From Paramecium octaurelia (taxonomy: Eukaryota > Ciliophora > Oligohymenophorea > Peniculida > Parameciidae), in the NCBI GenBank assembly GCA_905182995.1, contig CAJJDP010000139.1:255003-319002 (forward strand): DNA of 64,000 nt, in the 5' to 3' direction. A model generated the notes under the pieces. The model did no database searches. It had not been told where the DNA came from and saw only the letters and a program-made list of their open reading frames with translations. The position numbers and the translations under genes were made by a program. Below are positions 49,849 through 62,239 of the stretch, piece after piece (the first letter of the stretch is position 1; every line of letters starts with the position of its first letter).

Positions 49849-52800
49849 TCATTTGGCATCTTTTGGTGCTTCTTGATCATTTTTCGAGAATAATCTAAGT
49901 ATTGAATCTGCTATTTTCCTTATTTGCTTATATTTTTTAAAGATAAACCTCCATTATTAAAAACCATCAACCCCTAATTGAATACATAATATTGCTGTCA
50001 TAAAAAAAATGCACCCCCATCCAAACGATTATCGAGTCATTTAGGTAAAATAAGATAATTCGAAATCAAAAGTCAGAATTGTAATATTTAGTAGAGTAAA
50101 ACAGATGTTAATTTCACAAACTAATTATTTATAATACTCGAATTTATCTTCTATTGGATTAAATAAGATTAAAAATAGGCTCATCATGATTGATAGGAGT
50201 GTAATGCTGACAGTTTGAAATGCAGGAAATTCATATGCAAAAACTAATAAAAACATAAACATAAATTTTTTGATTAGAAGTAAAGCATTAAGATACTATG
50301 AAAATTAATGTATTTTAATTCCATCAAAAACAGATCCGTATTTAGTTCTGATGGCTATACAATTAAAAGAGTATTTCTTCATTTAAGATATTTGTATGAC
50401 AAAGTAAATGCTAAATATATATATTATAATTGCCACACAAGCTAATAAAGAACTGAGTTTGATAAAAAAGTTTGTTGAATTAAGCTAAAAAGCATACAAT
50501 TGAAGAAATACACTAAAAGTTAGATCATATGCAGTCGCCATATGAACACGTAAAATTCCACTATAGAAGAATTCTGAAATGATGGCATAGCATATTCGAA
50601 TAATAACATACTTAATTGTTAAATAGTATACTCCAATTTTGATAAGCCAGGAGTTTTCTTCTTCGGATTCAGAATAAAATTTAAATTTGAAAGAATAAAG
50701 AATTTTAGGTATCACTTTTGCAATTGCATATATACCTAGAAGAGAAATCCAAACTGTGGTAATTGTTGCAGTATTTATAATAAATAGAGATGTTATGTCA
50801 TCACTGGCTACCTTAGTGGGTATCTTTTTCAGATTGTTTGAATTTAGCATTAGATCAATTAATCCTGAGAAATCAAAAATCTTCTAGATAAAATTGAATT
50901 AGGCAAAGCCAAAGAGTTGAAAATACGCCTGTAAATTATATGGGAGTTGTGTGTTTATGTATTTTAAATAAGATAGCATTTAAAGAGTATCTAACAAATT
51001 AAAGAAGATTTCAACCCCTCCAAAAACGACTGATCCTATGCAGATTGTCCCAATAAAGTAGAGTAAGTAGGTGTTACTCTGAGTAGTTGCTTGTACTTAA
51101 CTAATGGTGACTTCATCAATGTATATCACTTACGGTATGAGGCAAGTGACTTCCTTTTCAATTTGGTAGTATCCTTCACTTGATTTAATGACAGAATTAT
51201 TTATGAATTTGATTAATAGGTTTTCGTCTTGGGAAGTTCTAGAGAAAGTGATATTAATTATCAATGTTAATTAGGATTAGTTAAACTCATTGAGCTATGA
51301 TATTTCTTGAGTGATATGAAGAGACTGATCCATTTTTTATACTTTCTTTTTGTTGGAGAAATGAAAAGTTAGGTAATCTTTAATCTGAAAGCCTTCAGTA
51401 ATAATAATTGGAGTAGTATAGTATAATTTGAATAATCGGATAACAGAGTAAATTGAAGTAGTGCTTATGCTCTGTAATAATGGTTTTGGATAATTTGGTA
51501 TGATACTTACACCATTTATATACACATATGTATGTTCTAACCTACATTAATCATCACACCCATCATTTCTAAGAATATTTCCATCATCACATTCTTCCTC
51601 CTTCACTTAAATGTAATCTCCGCATTAGAATAAACAAACTCCATTTATTTCATCTGCATAGTATCCCGATTAGCAGAGTTAACATTTGTGATTCTTCTTT
51701 TATGGAAACTTACAGCTTTTACAATTATAAGCATAATCAATGCACTCCAAACAATTGATCGAGCATTCAACACAATCATTTTAATCTAAGAAATAGCCAG
51801 TTTGACATTTAATACAATAGGATTTTCTGGTTGAATGATTCAGTTGACATTAAATGCAATTAGATTAACATTGAAAACAAATAGATTACTTTAGTACTTC
51901 ATTTGAACAAGAATAGTTAGGATCAATCTTACAATTAGAACAGCCATCTCTAATTACATCATTTCCATCATCACATTCTTCCCCATAAGTCCAAATTTAA
52001 TCTTAACAATCTTAAATTTTGCAGCTTTATTAAGATTTTCCCAATTAATCCAAGCAGGAAATACAAAATCCATCTTCACTTTCAAAATAATTTGAATCAC
52101 ACAAACACTTATTATTTTCTAAATATCGATGCAGTCTTTAATCACAACTCAGGCAATTGAATTAATTATCAATACAAGTTAAGCAAGATTGATAGCATTA
52201 ATAACAACTATTATTAAACCAGTAGTAACCAGAATTGCAATTACATTGAAAATTCATTCCTAACTTTAAATTAGATAGTTGAACACATTCCTGGCATGTT
52301 GTTTTATCTAGACATCTATTACATGGATATTCACATTTAAAACATTGGTTCTGTTATTCATAGTATCCAACAATGCAGACACATTAGTAATTAGGATTAA
52401 TTTCATAATTTGATTTGCATGTAAGACATTTTTGAGGTAGTTCTCTGCAAGTTAAACAGTTTTGATTGCATGGCTCGCATTTTGAGTCTATTAGATAATA
52501 ACCATCTAAACAAGTATCACAACTTAATTTATTACTGCATGTCTAACAAGAAATATTACATAATTCACATTAATATGATTAATTCAAAAAGTATCCAACT
52601 TAACAGTTTTCACAACTATTCTGATTGTTACAAACATCACAATGATCAATACATTACAAACATCTACTAGTGATAGATAAATAAAATCCTTTTATACAAT
52701 TGTTACAATTATTTATTCCTTGGCAATCTATACAATATCTATCGCAACAATAGAAATCCTTCTAGACAAATCCTTCTTTACATATACATTAATGATTATC

Positions 52801-54162
52801 AACAATCTAATTTGGATCAAAACATGTTAAACATGCATTAAGACTGATAATACAAGTAGAACATGGACTTGTACAATGAAGACATTGGGTACCTTATTGA
52901 AGATATCCTTCCTTACAAACACACTCTTTATAGGAATTTAAGACTTAATTTGTATCTATGCAATTGATACATCCATTTGCATCACATTCATAACATGGTT
53001 CTTAACACTAAGCACATGTGTTTAGAGTATCAGAATAATAAGTCGGTTTGCAAACACATTATTATGCAGAATTAAGTTCTTGATTAACATCTAAACATGT
53101 CAAACAGTTAGTAGTAATAATTTCACAAGTTTTACATGGTTATTAGCAAGCTATGCATAAGAAATTAATGTCAAACATCCATCCAATATCACACTGACAA
53201 GTATCAAGTTATTAATGTAATTCATCTTTACAGGTTACACATTTACTTATTTAAGTTATACATTCTGCACATGGTGCTTAGCATTAGACGCATGCATTTC
53301 CATTAGTATTTAAAATCCAACCTGTTTAACATATGCATTCATTAGAATCAGTTACTATTTAATTAATATCAACACAAGTTAAACATTTATTAGGACTCTC
53401 TACACAAGTTTCACAGGGATATGCACTTTCTTGACATGTATTACCTACTTAACAATAACCAAAGGCACATGCACATTGTTATGTACTCAAATTTAATGTA
53501 AACCCAGAGATACATTCAGTACAAGTACTAGCATCAGTTTCACACTTTGAACAGGGTGCAGTGCATAGAACACACTAATCTAATTAATCAGCGTAATATC
53601 CATCTTTGCAAACACATTAATTCAAGACTACTTTTTTTTTATTGTCTATGCAAGCAGTACAATTCAGTGAATCTCCGATGCAAGCAGAACATGGGGATAA
53701 ACAAAATTCACATGAATTATACTAAAGGAATTTGCCAACGTCACATTCTGTACAAATATTAGAAGTATTTGAACATGCCTTACAAGAACTATCACAAGCA
53801 TAGCACAGATTTGAACTAAGAAAATAGTGATCCAGGCAACTTTAACATACTGAGCTAGAAGTGCAAGTAGCACAATAGGTTGGGCAAGCGAAACAATTTG
53901 AACCAGATTTATAAAACTTAGGAAAACAAGTTTAACAAGTTTTTATTGAAAGTGCATTTACGGTACATACTTCGCATCCATTTTGGCAAGCACCGCATTA
54001 GTAGAAGATGGCAGTAACATAGAAGCCTGGCATACATGAGTCACAGGAATAAGGAAATGTACAATTCGTGCAGTTAGATGAGCAAGTTATGCAAATGCCC
54101 TCGACCTCAGATTGTCCTTGATCACAACTCCAAGTTACTAAATATTCTAAGATATCCTACAT
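49849..54162 (-). CDS. Large cysteine-rich protein with C-terminal membrane bundle
   Basis: About 1,440 residues, apparently intronless. The first ~880 residues are a dense array of Cys-x2-Cys units (for example CSSNCTNCTFPYSCDSC, CPTYCATC and CDSSCKACSNTSNIC), as in furin-like/growth-factor-receptor cysteine-rich and ciliate GLUG/MSP surface proteins. A non-Cys domain follows (INGVSIIPNYPKPLLQ), then several membrane helices (YLLYFIGTICIGSVVFGG, TATITTVWISLLGIYAIA, LLLIKKFMFMFLLVFAY) and a short cytosolic tail ending KNDQEAPKDAK. The frame remains open above the ATG at 54162 (it includes LPYSYELFMQDILEYL), so the true start with a signal peptide may lie higher. The inferred role is a surface receptor or coat protein. 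Its 5' part lies in the duplicated segment 53090-54429. Confidence 0.85.
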
Positions 54163-54429
54163 AAAAAGTTCATAAGAATAAGGCAGTTTCTCAATACATA
54201 ATTGGACATTAAAATAATAAATAATATGAAAAACTTTTGATGATGCAAATACGATTTATTAGATATATTAAGATAAATTACTTATATATATTTTATAATT
54301 TAATATTTAATTCCAAGACTTTAATCCAATTAGCACTTTTAGATTTCAATAATTAAGAGTACTTACAATCTGTCAAAAAACTCAAATAGATTAATAGTGA
54401 ATAATTTTAGTGATATCATAATATAAATT
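53090..54429. repeat. Direct repeat, copy 1 (1,340 bp)
   Basis: The segment is repeated apparently exactly at 54431-55770, separated only by one N at 54430. Copy 1 continues to the left into the rest of the cysteine-rich gene. Confidence 0.95.
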
Positions 54430-54430
54430 N

Positions 54431-55503
54431 TCTAAACATGTCAAACAGTTAGTAGTAATAATTTCACAAGTTTTACATGGTTATTAGCAAGCTATGCATA
54501 AGAAATTAATGTCAAACATCCATCCAATATCACACTGACAAGTATCAAGTTATTAATGTAATTCATCTTTACAGGTTACACATTTACTTATTTAAGTTAT
54601 ACATTCTGCACATGGTGCTTAGCATTAGACGCATGCATTTCCATTAGTATTTAAAATCCAACCTGTTTAACATATGCATTCATTAGAATCAGTTACTATT
54701 TAATTAATATCAACACAAGTTAAACATTTATTAGGACTCTCTACACAAGTTTCACAGGGATATGCACTTTCTTGACATGTATTACCTACTTAACAATAAC
54801 CAAAGGCACATGCACATTGTTATGTACTCAAATTTAATGTAAACCCAGAGATACATTCAGTACAAGTACTAGCATCAGTTTCACACTTTGAACAGGGTGC
54901 AGTGCATAGAACACACTAATCTAATTAATCAGCGTAATATCCATCTTTGCAAACACATTAATTCAAGACTACTTTTTTTTTATTGTCTATGCAAGCAGTA
55001 CAATTCAGTGAATCTCCGATGCAAGCAGAACATGGGGATAAACAAAATTCACATGAATTATACTAAAGGAATTTGCCAACGTCACATTCTGTACAAATAT
55101 TAGAAGTATTTGAACATGCCTTACAAGAACTATCACAAGCATAGCACAGATTTGAACTAAGAAAATAGTGATCCAGGCAACTTTAACATACTGAGCTAGA
55201 AGTGCAAGTAGCACAATAGGTTGGGCAAGCGAAACAATTTGAACCAGATTTATAAAACTTAGGAAAACAAGTTTAACAAGTTTTTATTGAAAGTGCATTT
55301 ACGGTACATACTTCGCATCCATTTTGGCAAGCACCGCATTAGTAGAAGATGGCAGTAACATAGAAGCCTGGCATACATGAGTCACAGGAATAAGGAAATG
55401 TACAATTCGTGCAGTTAGATGAGCAAGTTATGCAAATGCCCTCGACCTCAGATTGTCCTTGATCACAACTCCAAGTTACTAAATATTCTAAGATATCCTA
55501 CAT
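54431..55503 (-). pseudogene. Duplicated 5' fragment of the cysteine-rich gene (assembly copy)
   Basis: Begins with the same Met and Cys-rich sequence as the gene at 49849-54162 and is cut at the N at 54430. If the duplication is collapsed, this fragment becomes the true 5' end of that gene. Confidence 0.65.
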
Positions 55504-55770
55504 AAAAAGTTCATAAGAATAAGGCAGTTTCTCAATACATAATTGGACATTAAAATAATAAATAATATGAAAAACTTTTGATGATGCAAATACGATTTAT
55601 TAGATATATTAAGATAAATTACTTATATATATTTTATAATTTAATATTTAATTCCAAGACTTTAATCCAATTAGCACTTTTAGATTTCAATAATTAAGAG
55701 TACTTACAATCTGTCAAAAAACTCAAATAGATTAATAGTGAATAATTTTAGTGATATCATAATATAAATT
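54431..55770. repeat. Direct repeat, copy 2 (1,340 bp)
   Basis: Same sequence as 53090-54429. It continues to the right into unique intergenic sequence. Together with the single N this again points to an unmerged contig overlap. Confidence 0.95.
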
Positions 55771-56323
55771 ATTCGTAACATAATTCAATTATCTTTGAAC
55801 AATAATCATACAAGCAAAATGTTCCTAATCAGATTATTTATTCTAAAATATGAGTATTATAAGTACAGTTATTATTGATTTAAATTTCAAACTTTATTCA
55901 ACAATTAATAAAACATATATATTTTATTAATTATTCTTTGAGTCCTTGAAAAAAAATGATAAAATTGAGAAATGAATGTTTCTTTGGATTCTGCATTATG
56001 AAAAATTAATAATTAATTTTTTATAAGTTGAACCCCATTTTTTAATTCTAAAATAAGATAGCTACACCATTTGTTTCTTAATCTCTTGAATTTTGGAATG
56101 GAGAATTTCAACAACAACTACTTCATAATAACATATAATAAAAAAATGATAATATATATTTATTAACAAATCCTCTTAAAGGGGATTGATTATGAAAAAG
56201 TACTAACATTAATGAAGAGGTTTGGAATTATTTTTATTAAAATGATTCCATTTATTTAATATTTTATTTTAGTTAATAAGGGCTATTGAGTAATTCTATC
56301 ATATTTATTATTTATATTTTTGA
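55771..56323. other. AT-rich intergenic sequence
   Basis: Nothing recognised. It would contain the divergent promoters of the cysteine-rich gene and the TPR gene. Confidence 0.45.
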
Positions 56324-58354
56324 ATGGAAACCTTTAGGTGTAAATATCTAAAACATGAAAAAGAAGAAATAATCGGATTTTGCTTAAATCAATATTGCTC
56401 AAATGCAACCTAATTTTGTTATGAATGTTTAACTACTAACCATTTAGATCATTTGATTGATTGTACTAGGTTTTGTAAATTGAGCGATTATATTAATGAA
56501 TTGATCCAAGTCTATTATCAATCAAGTAAATAATTCAAAGAAATTTCAACAAAACTCTAGAATTGTTTCGAGAAGATTTTTAAAATAATGGATCAAAATA
56601 TTAAATTTTTAGACAGGATGAATTAATAAATTATAAACAAAGACTATTTAAGCTTTAAGGGATAAATAAGTATAATCAAGCAGTTTCACTTAAATGAAAA
56701 AGAAAATAAAAGACGTAGCAATTTGTCCTTATTAAAATAGAGTTGTAGTTAGGAGAATTGAATAACGTTCTTGAAACAATGAATAATATGGTTAGAGACT
56801 ATAATATGCCTTATGATTAAAATAATTCCTGTCCCTACAGAAGGATTAAAATTGAAGAAATCCTTTCAGTAAATGAAGATAAAAATTAGTAGAATATCGA
56901 AGAGGCTGCAAGATTATTTACTGAAGGTATACTTATATCGATTATAAATTAGGATAAGCGTTATCCAATTTGAATAAAAAGCATGAAGCAATAGAGTGTT
57001 TCAACAAAGTTATTCTAATAAATCCTCAACATGATAATGCTTGGAAAAATAAGGGTAATTAATTCGTAGGTATTGTGATATAGGTTTGGAATTATACAAA
57101 TTAGATAAATATTAAGAGGCAATTTAATGTTATGACTGTGCAATTTCTATTAATCCATAACTTTATTAAGTGTGGAGTAATAAAGGTAATAATTAAAATG
57201 GTAGTTAAGGTTTGGCATTAATAAAATTGAATAAATAGTAAGAAGCAATTGAGTGTTATGATAAAGCAATTGAAATAGATCCTCTTTACTAAAACGCTTT
57301 TAATAATAAAGGCATTTATTTTCAATATTATATCTAGGCTAAGCATTATACAATATGAACAAATTATTTGAAGCAATTGAATGTTATGATAAAGCAATTT
57401 CAATTAACCCTGAGCTTCAGGCAGTGTGGAGTAATAAGGGTATTTAATTATATTTTATTAAAATTTAGGTTTAGCATTAGAAAATTTAAAGAAATACGAA
57501 GATGCAATTTAGTGCTATGATAAAGCCATTTAAATTAATCCAAACTGCGAAGAACATTGGAACAATAAGGGTAATGTTTGTTAAAACTAACTATGAGGTT
57601 ATGCATTATATAATTTGAAAAAATATTAAGAATCAATGTAGTGTTACCAAGAAGCTATTTAAATAAATCCTAATTACGATAAAGCTTGGAATAATAAAGG
57701 TATTTAATCGAAAATATGATTATTTAGGCTTACTATTATGCAATTTCAAGAAATATTAAGAGGCAATTAAGTGCTATGAAATGGCTATTTCAATTAATCT
57801 TAATAACGATAACGCTTGGAATAATAAGGGTATTTAATAATAAAGGTCATTTTTAGGCCAAGTGTTAAAAATATTAAATAATAATATAGAAGCAATTGTA
57901 TGTTTCGATTAAATTATTTTGCATAACCCTAATAATTACAAAGCTTGGAATGATAAGGGTAATTAATTGTTAAATGTTATTATTAGGCTTAGGATTATTC
58001 AATCTGAACTAATATTAAGAAGCAATTAAATGCTTTGACAAAGCTATTTCAATTAACCAGAAATATGATGATGCATGGAATAATAAGGGTAAATATTTTC
58101 GTTTATTAATTAAGGTTTGACGCTAAAAAAATTAAAATAATATAAGGATGCTATCTCATGTTATGATGAAGCTCTTTCAATTTCCATTAATCCAATAAGA
58201 TTAAGAGGAAAAGGTACACAAATGCAATTTATTGTTAGCTGATTCGCTATTTGAAATTGGGATGAAATCAGAAGCTAAATAGTTCTATTTAGCTGCATTA
58301 GAACAGGGATCTAATGAAAGCAATTACATTAAGAAATAGCTATCAAAGATATGA
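56324..58354 (+). CDS. B-box-like protein with ten TPR repeats, one intron per repeat
   Basis: The ATG at 56324 begins a Cys/His module (CKYLKHEKEEIIGFCLNQYC, then CYECLTTNHLDH) and a helical linker. Ten 34-residue TPRs follow, for example LALENLKKYEDAIQCYDKA and YALYNLKKYQESMQCY, each ending W-x-N-K-G. After each repeat, within the final Gly codon (G|GT), lies a mini-intron of 23-29 nt, so every TPR is one exon. Examples of intron starts: 56929, 57053, 57185, 57312, 57438, 57570, 57699, 57829, 57958, 58088. A last intron joins to DSLFEIGMKSEAKQFYLAAL and the stop. The intron at 57312-57337 has a GC donor. TPR arrays bind partner proteins. In composition it is a sibling of the WD40 and MORN_2 genes in this cluster. 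A region near 56640-56760 may hide another intron. Confidence 0.87.
57312..57337 (+). other. GC...AG mini-intron in the TPR gene
   Basis: 26 nt, at the same phase and repeat position as the GT...AG introns of the sister repeats. The donor reads GC instead of GT and the acceptor is CTAG. Reading through it gives a UGA shortly after, so it must be removed for the array to continue. Confidence 0.7.
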
Positions 58355-59670
58355 AGCATCATTTCATTTAAGATATCAAATATTTTATAATTTAATTTTT
58401 TCTTTCATTTATGCGCTCAATAACTTTAATATATTTTTCAAAATTTCTAATTATGTTAATTTTTTAAAAATAAATTATTAATAATAACCTGAATATAATT
58501 ATGGAGGTTGTATTCTGAAATTTTCAATTCTCTTCTAGAAATATTGTTCTCTTACCTAATTTATTAATCTGTTGTGTTCGAGTTTTACTAAAATCTCAAA
58601 TTTGTCGTTATTGAAAATCTCTTACAAATTAATTATTTAATGGAATAAAAATTGAATAACGATGTGCTATGATTTGAAATGATAAGACTTGATAATTTAA
58701 TTTAACATCACGTAATCTGACATTCAAATAGACATAAAAAAAATGAATTAAATCAATTAAAGAGACTATTAGGAATCTGACTGCTTACAAGATCGGAAAA
58801 TTGATTTGAAACTCAACAATAGGCTTAAATATTGAAATTAATTGGAAACACTCCACTTTTGAAAATCATTTGCCCTTAAATGTTGACAATATTTCAATAC
58901 CTATTGTTTAATAAAATGAATGATTAGATCAATATATTTCCAAACTACACATATAGAGCTATTTTTTATAAAAATTAGCTTAATAAATAAGAAATCTCAA
59001 AAATCACGTTAGCGAAAAAAAGAAGAAATCAAAATCAAAATTAATAAGAAAAAAAATGATCAACAATAAAATTAATGTAAAAAAAATGTTGATTTCAAAT
59101 TCATAATTAAAATCTCTATTTTTTCTAAAAGATTTAAACTACATGAAAACCTTTTTGATTAGCTGATCCTTATCATTTATCTTTACCTCATTAATGAAGC
59201 ATCACATCTTTAGAAAAACAATTAACCTTTGGATTTTCCTATTGTTAAGGCTCAGGTGTATGTTGTAATCTTCATCTCCTAATACAAAATTAATTAACTT
59301 CCTAAAATTTCAATTAACGCATATAAGTTTACATATCAAAAAAAGTATTTGAAATAATATATGTGATTATAATTCATTATTTCTAAACAGATTTACAAAC
59401 TCATTTTATTAATTGACTCTAAATGTCATAAATTGATTTTATGAGAAAAAAATTTTCATTCTTATCAGAGAATATTGATTTTCGTAGAGTAAATACTTAA
59501 GGTTAGTAAGCTCTGAATAATATGAAATAGTTACCTTCTCTCTAAAAATGTTTTTTCAAACCCAAAATTGCCTTAACTCTCCAATTCTTTGGTAATAACA
59601 TATTATTTAGTTTTTAGTATACATTCTTATACAATTTAGTTCAAGTTTATGTGAATAAATATTTTATTAA
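58355..59670. other. AT-rich intergenic sequence
   Basis: 1.3 kb, extreme A+T with poly-A runs near 59030-59090. No coding frame, RNA or repeat recognised. Confidence 0.45.
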
Positions 59671-62050
59671 ATGATTGAAAATAATATGTATTGCTTTGAC
59701 CATATTGAAAATAAAATCCTGAATGTTTGTATTGCAGATCATTAATGCTAAAGAAAGCTTTGCTAAGATTGTGCTCATAATTAACAAGTTTCTTCAGAAT
59801 AATTGATTCCTATAACAAATTTTCCAGACTTTATCTTAAGAAAAATGTAAAATTTAGTTGATGCAAATTTGTAATAAACATTCTAATTAAAAAAAAAAAT
59901 GACTGAAATCCAGAAGTTATTGGAAAAATTAGGAGAATAGTTTTAAAAGTGTTTATCTGATTCATAAAAATAAATTCAGGAGATTTTAAATTAAATAAAT
60001 AATGGTGATTAAAATTACTTAAGATTACTGAATTATTATATTAAACCAAGTGAAATCTCTTCAATTGATTTGGAATTAATTATTAGATCAATTCACTAAA
60101 AAAAATTAGAATAATGGATTATTGACAAAAAATCATTTTTAAATCCAATAACAGATATGTAATGCTCTATAGAATAGCATTTCAGAGATTATTTAACAAC
60201 AATATCTGAATAATTAAAAGTGCTTCTTCAATTAAAGTATTAAGTAATGCTATTCTAGTGTAAAAATAAAAGAAAACAAAAATAAAAATTGGTAAGAAGG
60301 AAAAATAGAAACAAAAGGAATAGAAAACAACTTTAATCTTTGGTCTCTTGAGTATTAAGTATAAAAAACAAGTTTAACGATTGAATATAACAATGATTCA
60401 GAAATAATCTATATCAAGGATGGAGTAAAACTGAAAAAGTAATATGAAATATGATATTATTGATAGAGAAACAATAAAAAATAAATTAAAATCATTTAAT
60501 GTGATTAGGAGTTTAGATTAAATTAAATGTTTAGAATGGTCAATAAGAGATGATTACAATTTGAATTATGAAAAATGTACAGCCCTATATACTGGTGAAT
60601 TTTTCTAAGCAGGAGGAATATAGACTAAGGAAGGTATAAAAATAGGACAGTGGATTGATTTATCTGAAAATTTTAATAAGTAAGAAATATTATTAGTAAG
60701 ATCCTCCGTAACTTTTTACAAAGGAAATTACAACTAGGATAAAAAAGTAGGAGTTTGGGATATATTAATAAAAGATATCATAATGTTATTTCTATACTCT
60801 TAATTTTAGAGGTTGCGGAGTTTATGATGATTATGGTAGCAAGAATGGTTTATGGGTTGATCTACACCAGAATTTTTCGAAGTAATTGGTTAGTTGAACT
60901 TTAGCAATTGTAAAATACTTTAAATTGGTTAATATCAAAGTGGAAAAAAAGTAGCCAAATGGGAAATCTATTACAATAATCTTATTATGTTTATATTTCA
61001 AAATATATAGCGGCGGCGGTATGTATAATAAAGGATCTAAAGTTGGGAAATGGATCACCCTGCATGAAAACTTTTAGAAGTAATATTATTTCTAATGTAG
61101 TTCATGCTTGGTTACATATTCTGGAGAATATCAAGGAAGAAAATTTGGAAGGTGGGACATTATCTATTAAAATGAAATCATGTAACTTTAAAATTTAAAT
61201 ATCATTAGAGGAGGTGGGCTTTATGATAGAAAGGGATAGAAAATGGGAAAATGGATAGATGTTCATGAAAATTTTTTTGAGTAGATAGAATTAACAAAAT
61301 TAGTTATTGCTTTGTTCTTTATGAAGGTGAATATGTTGGTGGCAAAAAATAAGGTGTTTGGAATTTATTTATGCATGAAAACTAAATATAAACAAAATTG
61401 TTAAAATTAAAATATATTTTTTAGAGGTGAAGGGAATTATAATAAATTTGGATAAAAACAAGGAAAGTGGGTTGAACCATTTGATAATTTTTTCAAGTAA
61501 ACATAATTAGATAAACCTAGAGGTGGCAAAATAATATTTATTGGTGAATATGATAATGGAATTAAGATAGGATAGTGGCTAACTTATTTTTAAGAATAAG
61601 AAAATCAGTTCTAATAAATGTAGCAATTTTTAATTTTCTTAAGTGGCGGCGGTTCTTATGATTAGAATGGTTTAAAAGTAGGAATTTGGAAAGATTTATA
61701 TGAGTACTTTAATTAGTATTAATATCAAATCAATTATTTAGTCGCAGTCAAATTATTTACGAAGGAGAATATCAAAATGGTACAAAGCATCGAAGATGGA
61801 AGATCTGGTATAATAAGTTTAAACAAAATGACTATTAAGAAATGTAAAATTAATTTTAAATAATCCCAATAGAGGAGCTGGAGAGTATGATAAGGACGGA
61901 ATGAAACATGGATAATGGATAGATTTTATGGAAGAATTGTCATGGTTTCATTTTATTCTAGATTATTTTAGTAGGGACTCTATCTATGCTGTTGAATATC
62001 ATCATGGTGAAATTTAATAAAAAAACAAATTACATGATTTGTTTGACTGA
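59671..62050 (+). CDS. B-box-like protein with MORN_2/YwqK-type repeats
   Basis: Starts at ATG 59671 (an in-frame ATG also at 59686). A Cys/His module (CFDHIENKILNVCIADH, CQRKLCQDCAHN) is followed by about 170 helical residues and a basic stretch. About seven repeats follow with the pattern G-G/C/E-G-x-Y-(D/N)-x-x-G-x-K-x-G-x-W: GGGMYNKGSKVGKWITLHE, RGGGLYDRKGQKMGKWIDV, RGEGNYNKFGQKQGKWVE, SGGGSYDQNGLKVGIWKDL and RGAGEYDKDGMKHGQWIDF. Introns near 60785, 61400 and 61620, including GTT donors, lie just before the GGG of each unit. The last repeats are followed by the stop at 62048-62050. It shares module order and the CQRKLC motif with the minus-strand gene at 46492, so the two are paralogues. 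Exact intron ends in repeats 2-4 are not all resolved. Confidence 0.82.
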
Positions 62051-62239
62051 GTTAGATGAGGTATATAATGTTTGGCTAGATTAATTAATATCAAATATTA
62101 TAAATAAACCATTAATCATGTAATGTGAAGTAATCTTTTTACAATCTTAAAAGTTTATTTCAAAATAAGATAACAAAATCTACATAACCGAGAAAAAAAG
62201 AAATCTCATTAAATTCATAAAAAAATCGTTCTTTGAAAA
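62051..62239. other. Short intergenic sequence
   Basis: AT-rich 3' flank of the preceding gene; nothing recognised. Confidence 0.4.

Noticed and set aside
49400..49850. Possible RNA gene or regulatory hairpin in AT-rich spacer
   Set aside because: Short A/T palindromes are expected by chance at this base composition; no conserved RNA structure could be identified by eye.
53664..53873. Minus-strand 69-codon frame and plus-strand 53547-53762 frame, both repeated at +1341
   Set aside because: Both are out-of-frame shadows of the cysteine-rich gene; their repetition only reflects the assembly duplication.
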